Below, piece by piece: positions 6,646-15,749 of a DNA stretch of 35,132 nucleotides. The DNA is taken from the NCBI GenBank assembly GCA_029858555.1, contig JAOUEU010000006.1, positions 1 to 35,132 of the forward strand. Direction: 5' to 3'. The notes beneath the pieces are model-generated. The model had not been told where the DNA came from. It did no database searches and saw only the letters and a list, made by a program, of their open reading frames with translations. Source of the stretch: Candidatus Zixiibacteriota bacterium (GTDB lineage Bacteria > Zixibacteria > MSB-5A5 > GN15 > FEB-12). The stretch's first letter is position 1; each line of letters opens with the position of its first letter. The position numbers were made by a program, and so were the translations under genes.

Positions 6646-8643
6646 ATGGAGAGATTTCTCAGACGGCTCGCCGCAGCGGTGGTCGTTATCCTCGCAGCGG
6701 CAGTGGCTTACTACGTGTGGGACACCTTCCGCGAGAAGAGCACTGCGGAGAAACTGGCCGAAATAATTCACGATGAAGACCGGCGGGAACTTAGCGGTCG
6801 CCTCGAGACCTACCTGCACTGTACCGATCCGGAAGTGCGCGGGCGGGCGGCCCTGACGGTGGGTCGTATCGGACAAAAAGGCAGCGGCAAGCTGCTCATC
6901 GATATGGTGACCGACAGCAGTCTCGACGTGGCTTCACAAGCGGCCTTTGCGCTGGGGTTGACCAGGGAAAAAGGGTATGCTTCTCAGTTGATGGACATGG
7001 TCCCTGACGTGCCGTCGGCGGTGGCGATGCGGCTGGTGGAAGCGGCGGGCCGGCTGGCCGACAGCACCATGTATGACGTCGCCAACCAGTTGGTGGAGGC
7101 TCTTTCGCATCCGTCACCGGACGTGCGGGAGGCGGCTTGCCTGGCCCTGTTTCGGGCGGGGGCGAAATCGAAAGCAGCGGCTGTGACCGAATTTGTCAAT
7201 GGCGAAGAGGACGCTCTGGTGCAGGCGGCGGCCCTGTACGCCCTGTCTCGCTTCGAGGCGAACCAGGCCATGCCTGTTTTTGTACGGTTTCTGGCCGATG
7301 CCGACCCGTTCGTGCGCGCAACAGCCATCAGCGGCCTGAGTCACATAGCCTCCCCCGATGCCGAACACTACCTGGCCATAGCTTTGAACGACAGCGACCC
7401 GAGCGTGGTCGCCCAGGCCGTGGCAGCGCTTGGCAGGAAAGATAATTCGGAGGCCCGCACCCAACTGGCCCGAAAACTCGAGCAGGTGACCGACGAAAAG
7501 GTCATGGTAGCGCTGATAGAGGCGATGCGGCGGCAGGAAAACCGGGATGGTCTGAGCGCTATTCTGGCCAAACTCGAAGTTTACCCGGTCCCGGCAGTGG
7601 TTGCGGCAGGCATTAAGTACCTGGCCGTGATCCGGAAGGACCGTTCGGTGAACATGATAGATTCCCTGGCGGCGCAGGGCGAGCCGTACATCAGGGCTGC
7701 CTGTGCGGAGGCTTATGGTCTGGTCGGCAAGAGCAATGTTGTCCCCCGGCTGGCGGTGCTCTTCAGTGATGAGGATGGTATGGTGCGGATGGCCGCCTTT
7801 GATGCCCTGGTGCGGCTGGATTCGACCAATGTCGACTTTTACCTGGGCAAAGCCCTAGCCGATGCGGATTACGTTGTGGTCACGGGTACCGTCGAAATGA
7901 TTAAACAGAAGCGGCTGGCCGGTTACCTGCCGGTACTGCGGACCATGATGTCGCGCGGTGAGGCAATCGATGTGGACATCCGGCGTGAACTGGTACAGGC
8001 GGCCGGTGTTTTTCTTGCGGAGAACCCGAACGATACGGCTGCCATGGAAATCCTGCTGGACGGGATTCTTGACCCGGAGTACGTAGTGCGGGTGGAAGCA
8101 GCCGAAATTCACGCAGGGCTCCCGAGCGGGGACAGGCCCGGGCTGGCTTCAGTGGCACAGACTCGCATCAGCGAGGGCAGGATTGAAAGCGCTCTCGACA
8201 AATACGCCACCAATCCATACGCCACTATCCATACCGATAAAGGGGAAATCGAGATGGAGCTCTTCTTCGATGCGGCGCCACTGACGGTTCTGAATTTCAT
8301 TGAGCTTGCCGAGGACGGCTTCTACGAAGGGCTGATTTTTCACCGGGTGGTTCCGGGCTTCGTGATCCAGGGCGGCGACCCGCGGGGCGATGGCTGGGGC
8401 GGCCCACCCTACTACATCCGCTGTGAATATTCCTGGGAGCCGTTCAGACGGGGCACCGTGGGAGTGGCTACATCCGGCAAAGACACCGGCGGCTCGCAGT
8501 TTTTCATCACGCTGGCGCGCCAGCCGCACCTTGAAGGTCGGTACACCGTCTTTGGGCAAGTCGTAGCCGGTATGGATGTTGTCGACAGAATCGCGTATGG
8601 CGATGTGATCCAGAAAGTCGTGATAGAGGAAACATCGAAATGA
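6646..8643 (+). CDS. HEAT-repeat protein fused to a cyclophilin-type peptidyl-prolyl isomerase
   Basis: About 665 aa. An N-terminal anchor ([25 protein letters not shown]) leads into roughly 450 residues of HEAT/PBS-type helical repeats (repeated DPxVRxxAxxALxxL patterns). The last 140 residues are a cyclophilin: [32 protein letters not shown] and GSQFFITL...[12 protein letters not shown]. The Arg, Phe and Gln of the FHRV-x2-GFVIQGG active site are intact. The Trp of the human enzyme is His here, as in many bacterial cyclophilins. It probably works on the outer face of the inner membrane as a chaperone or foldase, with the HEAT solenoid binding partners. The frame stays open to a GTG at 6625. 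I took the ATG because it starts the anchor. The stop overlaps the next gene by 4 bases (ATGA). Confidence 0.9.
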   Translation: MERFLRRLAAAVVVILAAAVAYYVWDTFREKSTAEKLAEIIHDEDRRELSGRLETYLHCTDPEVRGRAALTVGRIGQKGSGKLLIDMVTDSSLDVASQAAFALGLTREKGYASQLMDMVPDVPSAVAMRLVEAAGRLADSTMYDVANQLVEALSHPSPDVREAACLALFRAGAKSKAAAVTEFVNGEEDALVQAAALYALSRFEANQAMPVFVRFLADADPFVRATAISGLSHIASPDAEHYLAIALNDSDPSVVAQAVAALGRKDNSEARTQLARKLEQVTDEKVMVALIEAMRRQENRDGLSAILAKLEVYPVPAVVAAGIKYLAVIRKDRSVNMIDSLAAQGEPYIRAACAEAYGLVGKSNVVPRLAVLFSDEDGMVRMAAFDALVRLDSTNVDFYLGKALADADYVVVTGTVEMIKQKRLAGYLPVLRTMMSRGEAIDVDIRRELVQAAGVFLAENPNDTAAMEILLDGILDPEYVVRVEAAEIHAGLPSGDRPGLASVAQTRISEGRIESALDKYATNPYATIHTDKGEIEMELFFDAAPLTVLNFIELAEDGFYEGLIFHRVVPGFVIQGGDPRGDGWGGPPYYIRCEYSWEPFRRGTVGVATSGKDTGGSQFFITLARQPHLEGRYTVFGQVVAGMDVVDRIAYGDVIQKVVIEETSK

Positions 8644-9440
8644 CGTCCAGGATGGTAGCTGCCGGTCTGCTGGTGTTGTTCGCTGCAGGCTCGCCGGTGC
8701 CAGCCCAGGAAATGGCCGCTATCGACCCTGAGGCCCTGATTGATCGCATCCTGGCCGTCAGGCAGCAGCAGAGGGATGTACTTGAGGACGTGGTTTTTGA
8801 TGCCGAGCTTGTCGAGAAGGACGACGACGGCAAGGAGAAGAAAAGATTTGTCAAGAAACTCTACTTGAAGTACCTGCCGGACACCACCTGGTTTGCCGAG
8901 GAGTATCTCGAGTACTACAAGGACGGCAAGCTGCAGAGCGAGCAGGATAGAGACAAAGAAGTGTCCGACCGCATCAAGAAGGCCCAAAAGCGGAAGGCCA
9001 GGAACATCTCCTACCCCCTGCTCACCCCCTTTCTTCCCGAGAACCGGGATCAGTACGAGATCCTTTACGAAGGCGTGGCCAAGGAGAAAATCGGGGAGTA
9101 TGTTTGTCACTATTTCAAAGTGCTCTCGAAGGAAAAGGTTGAGGATAATGTGAACGGTGACTTCTATTTTGAAGCGGAGTCATTCCATCTGGTGCGAGCG
9201 GATATATCCCCGGCCAGGCTGGTCAAGAAGGCCATGTTCAAACTCAATGAGTTGACCATATCGACGTTAGTGGGACCGGCCGGCAATGGCGTGTGGCTGC
9301 CGCGCCAGGCCGATGTTCAGGGCAAGGGCAAGGCGGCGCTATTTATGGGCGTGAAATTTTCCAGTACGGAATACTATCGAAATCCGGTCGTCAACAGCGG
9401 CCTGGCGGACAAAATATTCGAGGTGGATAACGATGAGTAA
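8640..9440 (+). CDS. Exported LolA-like (outer-membrane lipoprotein-sorting fold) protein
   Basis: 266 aa with a signal peptide ([23 protein letters not shown]). The body is rich in charged residues and beta-strand patterns, with a charged stretch around residues 60-75 and 100-125. Successive strands such as [31 protein letters not shown], and [35 protein letters not shown] follow the order seen in LolA-type or outer-membrane lipoprotein-sorting proteins. It is translationally coupled to the HEAT-cyclophilin gene (4-base overlap) and overlaps the next gene by 8 bases, so the three form one transcription unit. The specific ligand is unknown. Confidence 0.65.
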   Translation: MTSRMVAAGLLVLFAAGSPVPAQEMAAIDPEALIDRILAVRQQQRDVLEDVVFDAELVEKDDDGKEKKRFVKKLYLKYLPDTTWFAEEYLEYYKDGKLQSEQDRDKEVSDRIKKAQKRKARNISYPLLTPFLPENRDQYEILYEGVAKEKIGEYVCHYFKVLSKEKVEDNVNGDFYFEAESFHLVRADISPARLVKKAMFKLNELTISTLVGPAGNGVWLPRQADVQGKGKAALFMGVKFSSTEYYRNPVVNSGLADKIFEVDNDE

Positions 9441-9930
9441 CGGTGAACACAGGATTAAAGTCGTGAAGGTTGACGTTCCTGCCGACGTCAATGTTATTTT
9501 CGGGCATTCGCATTTTATCAAGACGGTCGAGGACCTTTACGAAACTCTGGTGACCTCGTCTACGAGCCTGAAGTTCGGTATCGCTTTTAGTGAGGCCTCT
9601 CAAAAATGTCTGGTGCGTTCCGACGGCAACGACGCTGAGCTTATCCGGATGGCCGAGAGAGCCGCTTTCGACGTCGGCTGCGGCCACAGTTTTTTCGTGT
9701 ACCTCAAAGACGGTTTTCCCATAAATGTTCTCAATCAGGTCAAGCAGGTCAGCGAAGTCTGTCGGGTTTACTGCGCTACGGCGAACCCGCTGGAAGTGGT
9801 GATTATCCAGACCACCCAGGGGCGCGGCGTGCTGGGCGTGGTCGACGGTGAATCGCCCCGGGGCGTCGAGACGGAAGATGACAAAAAAGAGCGCAAGGAA
9901 TTTCTGGAGAAGATAGGCTATAAGCGGTAA
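9433..9930 (+). CDS. Adenosine-specific kinase family protein (COG1839)
   Basis: 165 aa, the usual length for this family. Conserved stretches recognised throughout: [72 protein letters not shown], and [35 protein letters not shown]. The family was named from structural work on archaeal members, and its physiological substrate is not well settled. It is a cytosolic enzyme with no export signal, in contrast to the two exported or anchored proteins upstream. Its start lies 8 bases inside the preceding gene, which points to coupled translation. Confidence 0.85.
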   Translation: MSNGEHRIKVVKVDVPADVNVIFGHSHFIKTVEDLYETLVTSSTSLKFGIAFSEASQKCLVRSDGNDAELIRMAERAAFDVGCGHSFFVYLKDGFPINVLNQVKQVSEVCRVYCATANPLEVVIIQTTQGRGVLGVVDGESPRGVETEDDKKERKEFLEKIGYKR

Positions 9931-10143
9931 GGCGGCTCCATTCCTGCGGTGGTGCATCGATAGTGAAACGGCGCCGGCCTTCACGACCGGCAGGAAGGCT
10001 CTCAGGCGACATTTTCAAAAGGACCGGGAGCAGCCCGGCTATTACATCGGGGGACTCGACGATTTACTTTTCAGGGGCTAGAGGCGAGCCGTCGCAACGG
10101 CCGGGAAGGCCGGAGCGAACGGCGGTACGGCGACCGCGAGTTT

Positions 10144-10509
10144 TCAGGAGTCGGCCCGGTACTTTTCGACGGCGGCGCGGATAGCGTTGGCGGCCAGTCG
10201 GGAGCAGTGTATTTTCTCCGGCGGCAGGCCGTGCAGGGCATCTACAATATCCTCGGAAGTAATGCTGGCGGCTTCCTCGAGCGTCTTGTTTTTCACCATC
10301 TCAGTCGCGATTGAACTGCTGGCGATAGCCGCCGCGCAGCCGAAAGTCTTGTATCTTATATCGGCTACCTTGCCGTCGACGACTTTCAAGTAGACTTTCG
10401 TCACGTCGCCACAGGTAGGATCGCCGACGGACCCCACGGCATCGGCATCGGCCAGTTCGCCGGCGTTGCGCGGGTTCTGAAAGTGGTCCATTACAGTCTC
10501 ATTAAACAT
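10144..10509 (-). CDS. NifU/IscU-type Fe-S cluster scaffold
   Basis: 121 aa, a lone NifU_N domain. All three cluster-ligand cysteines are present: C33 in PTCGD, C58 in FGCAAA and C102 in KIHCSRLA. The scaffold receives sulfur from a cysteine desulfurase and passes nascent Fe-S clusters to target proteins in the cytosol. No desulfurase gene is in this window. It lies 48 bases downstream of the TIGR00300 gene on the same strand and may be co-transcribed with it. The 213-base gap 9931-10143, between this gene and the convergent adenosine-kinase-like gene, shows short GC-rich inverted repeats but no gene. Confidence 0.92.
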   Translation of the reverse strand: MFNETVMDHFQNPRNAGELADADAVGSVGDPTCGDVTKVYLKVVDGKVADIRYKTFGCAAAIASSSIATEMVKNKTLEEAASITSEDIVDALHGLPPEKIHCSRLAANAIRAAVEKYRADS

Positions 10510-10557
10510 GCTGATAATTTACAACATACTACGGAAAAGGCAATGCAAATCTACGAA

Positions 10558-11796
10558 CTAAATTGGGACGCTGGGGTGATCGAGGAGCTTGCTCGCCAGA
10601 AGCTGTAAGAAGAGACCAACGTCGGTCACGATACCTATCGTCTGAAGAGAGCCGCGGTCCTTGAGCTTGGCGACCGCCGAGGGGTTGATGTCGACACAGA
10701 TGGTCAGGACGTTGGCGGGCAGCATGTTGCCCACGGCGATCGAGTGCAGCATCGAAGAAAGCATGAGCACTATGTCGGCCCCCTCGAGAATTCGAGAGTG
10801 GTCATCCTGGGCCTGGTTCATGTCGGTCACTGTTTCGGGCAGGGGGCCGTCATCCCTGAGAGAGCCGGCCAGGGAAAAAGGAATGCCGGTTCTGATGGCA
10901 GAGAACATAATGCCCGACGTCAGCAGCCCTTCGTCGACGAGTGCGGCGATACTACCGGCGCGGCGGACCTCGTTGATGGCCCGCAAATGGTTGCGGTGGC
11001 CCATCTCCACGGGGCGGCCCGTTTGAAGGTCAAGGCCCAGGGAAGTGCCATAGAGGTCAGCTTCGATATCATGAACAGCCACGGCGTTGCCGGCCAGCAG
11101 GGCCTGGATATAGCCGTTTTCTATCAGGCGGGCCAAATCGGGAGCGCCGCCGGTGTGGACTACCACCGGTCCGGCTACCGTGACGACCTTCTTATTCCTG
11201 TCGTTGATTAGTTCCGCAACGCGGTCGACCGCCAGGCGCACTTTTCGTTCCGTGGACACTTCGGCCGACATGAACCTGAAATCGCTGCGGCTGCGCTCCA
11301 CGTATTCGGGCTTTACTTTGACGCCGGAGAGCCCGACAACGATGCTGTCGCCTTTTCTGACATCGCGCAGTTTCCTGACGGAGGCAGTTACCAGGCCGAC
11401 ATCATCCCGGCCGACCACGATCACCCCGTCCATCCTGAGCTTGTCGACCTTGATGGTGGTGCCGTGCAACTGGATGAAGGTTTCGTGGTTGGTGGTGCTG
11501 TAAAAGTCGGGCGGGACGACACCGTCGGCGGGCGCCGGGACCAGGGTTATTTCTTCTTCCTTGTCAATAACACAGCCCAGCGTGGACAGCTTCAAGAGAA
11601 TCGTGTTCATGTCGACGACATCGTCGGCGTTTATTTTAATGCGGGCGCGGGAGAACTCGTCGTTGTTTCGGCCTATGGTGAAGTCGAGGACCTCAAAACG
11701 TCCGCCGTCACTTATGACGGTGTCGAAAACCCGGCGCAACAGCCCGGAGTCGATAAGATGCCCTTCGGTCCGGATTATTTTTTCGATAAGGGTCAT
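10558..11796 (-). CDS. TIGR00300 / LOR-SDH domain protein, ornithine cyclodeaminase-like (ArgZ/AgrE C-terminal type)
   Basis: 412 aa. It begins with the LOR/SDH bifunctional-enzyme region (TEGHLIDSGLLRRVFDTVISDGGRFEVLDF) and continues into a dinucleotide-binding part (VVTVAGPVVVHTGGAPDLARLIENGYIQALLAGNAVAVHDIEADLYGTSLG). This family includes the archaeal-type ornithine cyclodeaminase and the C-terminal part of cyanobacterial ArgZ/AgrE, which makes proline from ornithine. The N-terminal arginine dihydrolase domain of ArgZ is not present here, so an ornithine cyclodeaminase role is the most reasonable guess. It is divergent from hflX across a 106-base gap. No strong ribosome binding site precedes the ATG. 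Confidence 0.85.
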   Translation of the reverse strand: MTLIEKIIRTEGHLIDSGLLRRVFDTVISDGGRFEVLDFTIGRNNDEFSRARIKINADDVVDMNTILLKLSTLGCVIDKEEEITLVPAPADGVVPPDFYSTTNHETFIQLHGTTIKVDKLRMDGVIVVGRDDVGLVTASVRKLRDVRKGDSIVVGLSGVKVKPEYVERSRSDFRFMSAEVSTERKVRLAVDRVAELINDRNKKVVTVAGPVVVHTGGAPDLARLIENGYIQALLAGNAVAVHDIEADLYGTSLGLDLQTGRPVEMGHRNHLRAINEVRRAGSIAALVDEGLLTSGIMFSAIRTGIPFSLAGSLRDDGPLPETVTDMNQAQDDHSRILEGADIVLMLSSMLHSIAVGNMLPANVLTICVDINPSAVAKLKDRGSLQTIGIVTDVGLFLQLLASKLLDHPSVPI

Positions 11797-11876
11797 GTCA
11801 TGTTTATCGGATGGTCTGCAGATGTCATTTATCGTCTTCAGCCCGACCGCCGGAGCGGCGACTTCCCCGATTGAGA

Positions 11877-11904
11877 TTGAAAAAAGGCGAAACTTGCATA
11901 TATT
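11877..11904 (+). promoter_or_regulatory. Sigma-70-like promoter candidate for hflX
   Basis: TTGAAA (11877-11882), a 16-base spacer, then TATATT (11899-11904). A start of transcription about 7 bases on would fall near 11911, at the GTG codon 11912. The hflX message may then be almost leaderless, or the start may lie slightly downstream of 11903. Confidence 0.45.
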
Positions 11905-13012
11905 GATAGAGGTGGTAATCGAATACGGAAAAGCAGAGACGGAGAAGGCAATTCTGGTTGGCCTGGCCCGAAGTTCGCAGGAGCGTCCGCTGGTCGAGCG
12001 CTCACTGGAGGAGTTGTCGCAGTTGACTTTTTCTGCGGGCGCGGAGGTCCTCGGTCGGAGGATTCAGGTGCGGCCGCGGCCGGATCCGGCTTTTTATATC
12101 GGCCGGGGCCTGGTGGCGGAACTCAAGGAGTGGTTGTCGACTCTGGGCGCGAACTGTGTTATTTTCGATGACGCACTCAGCCCCGCCCAGCAGCGCAATC
12201 TGGAGGAGGCTCTGGAGGCGAAGGTTCTTGACCGGCCTGTTTTGATTCTCGACATCTTTGCCACCCGGGCGCGTACGGCGGCGGCCCGCCTGCAGGTGGA
12301 ACTAGCCCAGCTCGAGTATACCTTGCCTCGTCTGACCGGCGCCTGGCTGCACTTTTCGCGCCAGTACGGCGGCATCGGGGCCAAAGGGCCCGGTGAGACC
12401 CAGCTTGAGATCGACCGCCGCCAGGTCCGGATGAAAATCACACACTTGAAAGAAAAGCTCAACAAGCTCGACATCCAGCGGGCAACCCAGCGCAAGCGAA
12501 GACAGCCCCTGTTCAAGGTGGCCCTGGTCGGTTACACCAACGCCGGTAAGTCTACTCTGTTCAATGTGTTGACGCGATCACAGGTCCGGACGGCGGATAT
12601 GCTTTTTACTACGCTTGATTCCACGACCCGTGTGATGTCCTCGGGTTATCCCTGCCGCGTGGTTTTTTCGGACACCGTAGGTTTCATCAAGAAACTGCCT
12701 CACCAGTTGGTGGAGTCATTCAAGTCGACCCTGGAGGAAGTCTGTCGGGCCGACTTACTTTTGCACATGGTTGACTGTTCGGAACCGGACTATGCTGGCA
12801 GCTTCGAGCAAACTCGCCGTGTACTCACCGAAATCGGTGCTGACGAGATCCCTTACTTTTTGATTTACAACAAGATAGACCTGTTTCCGGATTTCCACGC
12901 ACCGTCCATAAACGGTGTCAAGGCGTTTCTGGTTTCGGCTGCAAGCGGGGCCGGAATAACGGCGCTGCAGGCGGAACTTATTGCCTCGTCTACGCCATTC
13001 GGCCGGCATTAA
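11903..13012 (+). CDS. hflX: GTPase HflX
   Basis: About 369 aa. The N-terminal HflX domain has FYIGRGLVAELKEW, VIFDDALSPAQQRNLEEAL, and VLDRPVLILDIFATRARTAAARLQVELAQLEY. The GTPase signature RQYGGIGAKGPGETQLEIDRR precedes the G domain: G1 GYTNAGKST at about residue 210, G3 SDTVGF at about 255, G4 NKID at about 322. HflX binds and splits 70S ribosomes, notably under stress. The open frame extends back to 11561 through the divergent gene, but homology begins near EYGKAETEKAILVG. TTG 11903 or GTG 11912 is the likely start, and neither has a good ribosome binding site. A receiver-domain gene follows 46 bases later. Confidence 0.93.
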   Translation: MIEVVIEYGKAETEKAILVGLARSSQERPLVERSLEELSQLTFSAGAEVLGRRIQVRPRPDPAFYIGRGLVAELKEWLSTLGANCVIFDDALSPAQQRNLEEALEAKVLDRPVLILDIFATRARTAAARLQVELAQLEYTLPRLTGAWLHFSRQYGGIGAKGPGETQLEIDRRQVRMKITHLKEKLNKLDIQRATQRKRRQPLFKVALVGYTNAGKSTLFNVLTRSQVRTADMLFTTLDSTTRVMSSGYPCRVVFSDTVGFIKKLPHQLVESFKSTLEEVCRADLLLHMVDCSEPDYAGSFEQTRRVLTEIGADEIPYFLIYNKIDLFPDFHAPSINGVKAFLVSAASGAGITALQAELIASSTPFGRH

Positions 13013-13058
13013 ATGAGTTTCCGATAATATTTTCTAAGTATCTGTCGATAAAGAACCT

Positions 13059-13412
13059 ATGGGAAAGTCAATACTCATCGTGGACGACAACCCAAATATG
13101 TCCTCGCTTCTGTCGGAGATGCTTGAGGTATTCGACTATGCCTCGGAGAGGGCTTCGGATGGCGATGAGGCTTTGACGAAGCTGGAGAACGGGGATTACT
13201 CCATGGTAATTTCGGATATGCGCATGCCCAATATGACGGGCCTGGAATTGCTCGACAGAGTGCGCAGCAAATACCCCAGGATGCCGGTGGTAATTATCTC
13301 CGGTTACGCGCTGGAGAATGAAACGTCGCACGGAGGCATCAGACCGGACGGTTTTCTTTCGAAACCTTTTATGATGTCTGACATAGAGAAACTTCTCAAC
13401 TCGCTTCTCTAA
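13059..13412 (+). CDS. Single-domain response regulator (CheY-like receiver)
   Basis: 117 aa, receiver domain only. The acidic pair D9-D10, phosphoacceptor D53 (VISDMRMP), S81 in VIISGYA and K102 in LSKPF are all present, so it should be phosphorylatable. There is no output domain, so it acts by protein contact or as a phosphorelay intermediate. No histidine kinase is encoded nearby. It is probably co-transcribed with hflX and ends at the hairpin that begins at its stop codon. Confidence 0.9.
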   Translation: MGKSILIVDDNPNMSSLLSEMLEVFDYASERASDGDEALTKLENGDYSMVISDMRMPNMTGLELLDRVRSKYPRMPVVIISGYALENETSHGGIRPDGFLSKPFMMSDIEKLLNSLL

Positions 13413-13472
13413 CAGCCTGTCTGCTGCTCGTTCTGTCGGTGTTCGAAGACGAGCCAGCGGCTGTCACTTTTT
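13412..13472 (+). terminator. Probable terminator of the hflX-receiver unit
   Basis: Outer arms ACAGCC (13412-13417) and GGCTGT (13459-13464) enclose GCTGCTCGT (13423-13431) pairing with ACGAGCCAGC (13449-13458, one bulge). TTTTT follows at 13468-13472. The hairpin overlaps the stop codon of the convergent minus-strand gene. Confidence 0.5.
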
Positions 13473-15683
13473 ACTAATCCTGTCAATCGAAAGCACGCTG
13501 AAGAATTCGTTAAAGATGAGTTCCTGCGGTGCCTTGGCATACGGACCCAGATGCAGACTCGTTTGCGCACCCTCGATTTGCTTTCTAAGGAAGGTGGAGT
13601 TGCCATCGCCGCCGGGCACGCGCAACGCCACGGGCAGACTAAACGACGCGTCGACGTTTTTGGCCGCTACCGCGACGTCGATATAATAGCCGTCGTCCCG
13701 GCGGTTGATGGAATACTCGACATCGAACTCAGGAATTTCTCCTCCGTAGAGCCAGTAATCAAAGAAGGCCGTCAGAGGCTGTCCATAGTATTTTTCGGCC
13801 AGCTGTATGAAGTCGTCATTGGTGAATTTTCTGTTATTGTAATACATCATGATCTCCCGGAGGAACTTGAGGAACTGCTGGTCGGATTGTGTTTCGAAAT
13901 CACGCATCATGAAGCGCAGCATATGGAATATCCACAAGCCCTTGTTGGCTCTCATATACCCGGGCGAGCGGCTTCCAGCGGCCAGCGGCATTTTCTTTTC
14001 ATCATTCATCGCCATGTACAGCGAGTCGCGTCGGCTGATCAAGTTAGTAAAGTACGTGCTGCCGAGTTTGCTGTTGAGGTAAACAAGGGAAACGAATTCG
14101 GGCAAAGCATCGACCAGCCAGGTTTCCCGGTCGGTAGCCGGCTGCAATAGGGGGCCGAACCATTGCTTGGCAGCGGCCAGGCCGGCCACGGCATCGAAAC
14201 CACCGTAGGCGGCCATCGGTCCTTCCGTGACGCAGGCGATCTGAGGTGCCTCCATCAGGCCGGGCATACTCAGATACCCAGCCGGGCTGGCAAATACTTC
14301 AAACGTCCCCGGAGGCGGGCCGAAGCGTCCGCACATGAAGTTGAAGGCCTCCGCCATGGTCGACTCGTACAAATTGTCAGGAATAAAACAATTGGAGTAC
14401 TTCTTGGTCATAAGTTTCCATTTGAGGAAGTTCAGCGAGATGCCGATCTCGGTGGTCACCGGCAGAGTATCCAGGCCGGCGGCGAAAGGACGGAAATAAA
14501 ACGACCGGAGCTTGTTGGGTGCCGCTGCATTAAACTGTTCTCGTCGCCCGTCCAGTTTCTCCGGAAGGCTCATCCCGGGCATGAAGTAATTATATCCTTT
14601 GGGAATTATGAAGGTGAAGGACTGGCGGCTCACCTGGGGATTGTCGATGTACGGAAAAGCCTCGGTGTATTCTCGGCCGTGGTAGAAGCTGGTGATCGAC
14701 AGAGTATCGCCTTTGTATCGATACTCGGGCAGGATGACTCCGAAAAAAGTGAAGTCACCCCGGCGATGGAAGTCCACAGGCCGACCGTCATAAGAGACGG
14801 AATCCAGGTTAAGCCGCTTATCGAGAAACATCGACAAAAAGCGCAGGCTGTCGACATTGACCTCCAGCAGGACCGTTATGCCGGCCTGCTTGACACTGCC
14901 GCCGTCAAGGCCTTCCATCTCGATGGTCCCGGACTTCTCTAGGATAGTCGTCTGGTAGGTGATATCGGACAGGCGGCGGTCGTCATAGCAGCCGGTCTCT
15001 TTTTTCTGGAATACGGCCCCGTCACTGGCGACCTGATCGCCGCCTTCGTGTTCGTAGGAGACGATTACCTGTTCGTGTCGGTTGGGGTCGTAGGTAAAGA
15101 TAAAGCGATTGAAATCGATCCAGAAATAGCCGTCGCCGGACCGCTCGTAGTGCGATCGCAGCAGTTGGAAGCAGTTGTCGTATTTATGCAGAATCAGCGG
15201 TTTAAAGAAGAACTCACCCTGCTCCTGCTTGACAGCATTGTACGGTTTCCAACTCAGTGATTCCTTATTGAAAGTGAACTTCTCTCTCAGCTTGAGGTCG
15301 AAATCATCGGCCATGTGGATGAAGCAGAATTGAAAGTCGTCGTTGATAGCGGTGTCGGAGACAATTGCCGCCAGGGCCCGCTTTTCGACACGGGGCGGAA
15401 CCTGTATGCTGGCATTACCCTCGCCGATGAAAAAGGCGGTGGTGGGTCGATCATCGAGGTAACGCATCAGATACATGGTGCCATCCTTAAAGGTGAATGT
15501 CGCCACATCCTTCTGGTAGACAAAATCCTTGACCCGGGCCACCTCGGCCTCGTTATTGAGCAGGTCCTGGTCGATAAGACCGTACGCTTTCTTGAATTCC
15601 TTGAAGAATTCCGATTCGACGGAAGCTTCGACGGTGCCGAAAAGTAACAGCGCGAAAACGAGCACATTCCGAAATGATTGCAT
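13464..15683 (-). CDS. Exported M1-aminopeptidase-like protein lacking the zinc site
   Basis: About 739 aa from the ATG at 15683, which has AGGAAAGAGG upstream and a signal peptide (MQSFRNVLVFALLLFGTVEA). Upstream in-frame codons to 15743 lack such support. The overall plan is M1 gluzincin-like: a beta-rich N-terminal half, then GLMEA (about residues 475-479) at the place of the M1 GxMEN motif. Then comes LAAAKQWFG (about 500-508), where active enzymes have HExxHQWFG. Exactly 18 residues after LAAAK lies Asp, where M1 enzymes have the third zinc ligand Glu. Thus H, E, H and E of HExxH-x18-E read L, A, K and D. The C-terminal part includes YYGQPLTAFFDYWLYGG, as in M1 proteins. It is probably a catalytically dead, periplasmic or surface protein with a scaffold or binding role. 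The gene upstream on the same strand is the AAA_28 ATPase, 66 bases away. Confidence 0.8.
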   Translation of the reverse strand: MQSFRNVLVFALLLFGTVEASVESEFFKEFKKAYGLIDQDLLNNEAEVARVKDFVYQKDVATFTFKDGTMYLMRYLDDRPTTAFFIGEGNASIQVPPRVEKRALAAIVSDTAINDDFQFCFIHMADDFDLKLREKFTFNKESLSWKPYNAVKQEQGEFFFKPLILHKYDNCFQLLRSHYERSGDGYFWIDFNRFIFTYDPNRHEQVIVSYEHEGGDQVASDGAVFQKKETGCYDDRRLSDITYQTTILEKSGTIEMEGLDGGSVKQAGITVLLEVNVDSLRFLSMFLDKRLNLDSVSYDGRPVDFHRRGDFTFFGVILPEYRYKGDTLSITSFYHGREYTEAFPYIDNPQVSRQSFTFIIPKGYNYFMPGMSLPEKLDGRREQFNAAAPNKLRSFYFRPFAAGLDTLPVTTEIGISLNFLKWKLMTKKYSNCFIPDNLYESTMAEAFNFMCGRFGPPPGTFEVFASPAGYLSMPGLMEAPQIACVTEGPMAAYGGFDAVAGLAAAKQWFGPLLQPATDRETWLVDALPEFVSLVYLNSKLGSTYFTNLISRRDSLYMAMNDEKKMPLAAGSRSPGYMRANKGLWIFHMLRFMMRDFETQSDQQFLKFLREIMMYYNNRKFTNDDFIQLAEKYYGQPLTAFFDYWLYGGEIPEFDVEYSINRRDDGYYIDVAVAAKNVDASFSLPVALRVPGGDGNSTFLRKQIEGAQTSLHLGPYAKAPQELIFNEFFSVLSIDRISKK

Positions 15684-15749
15684 ATTTACCTCTTTCCTGA
15701 TTTGACACACACATAAAGACGAAAACGTGCACTTTTTGTCCACTTCCCG

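Noticed and set aside
9963-10184. Arg/Pro-rich 73-codon open frame between the adenosine-kinase-like and nifU-type genes
   Set aside because: Low-complexity composition typical of GC-rich non-coding sequence, and it overlaps the end of the nifU-type gene.
14163-14942. Plus-strand open frame (259 codons) opposite the M1-like gene
   Set aside because: No ribosome binding site or family signal; the opposite strand has a signal peptide and M1 landmarks.
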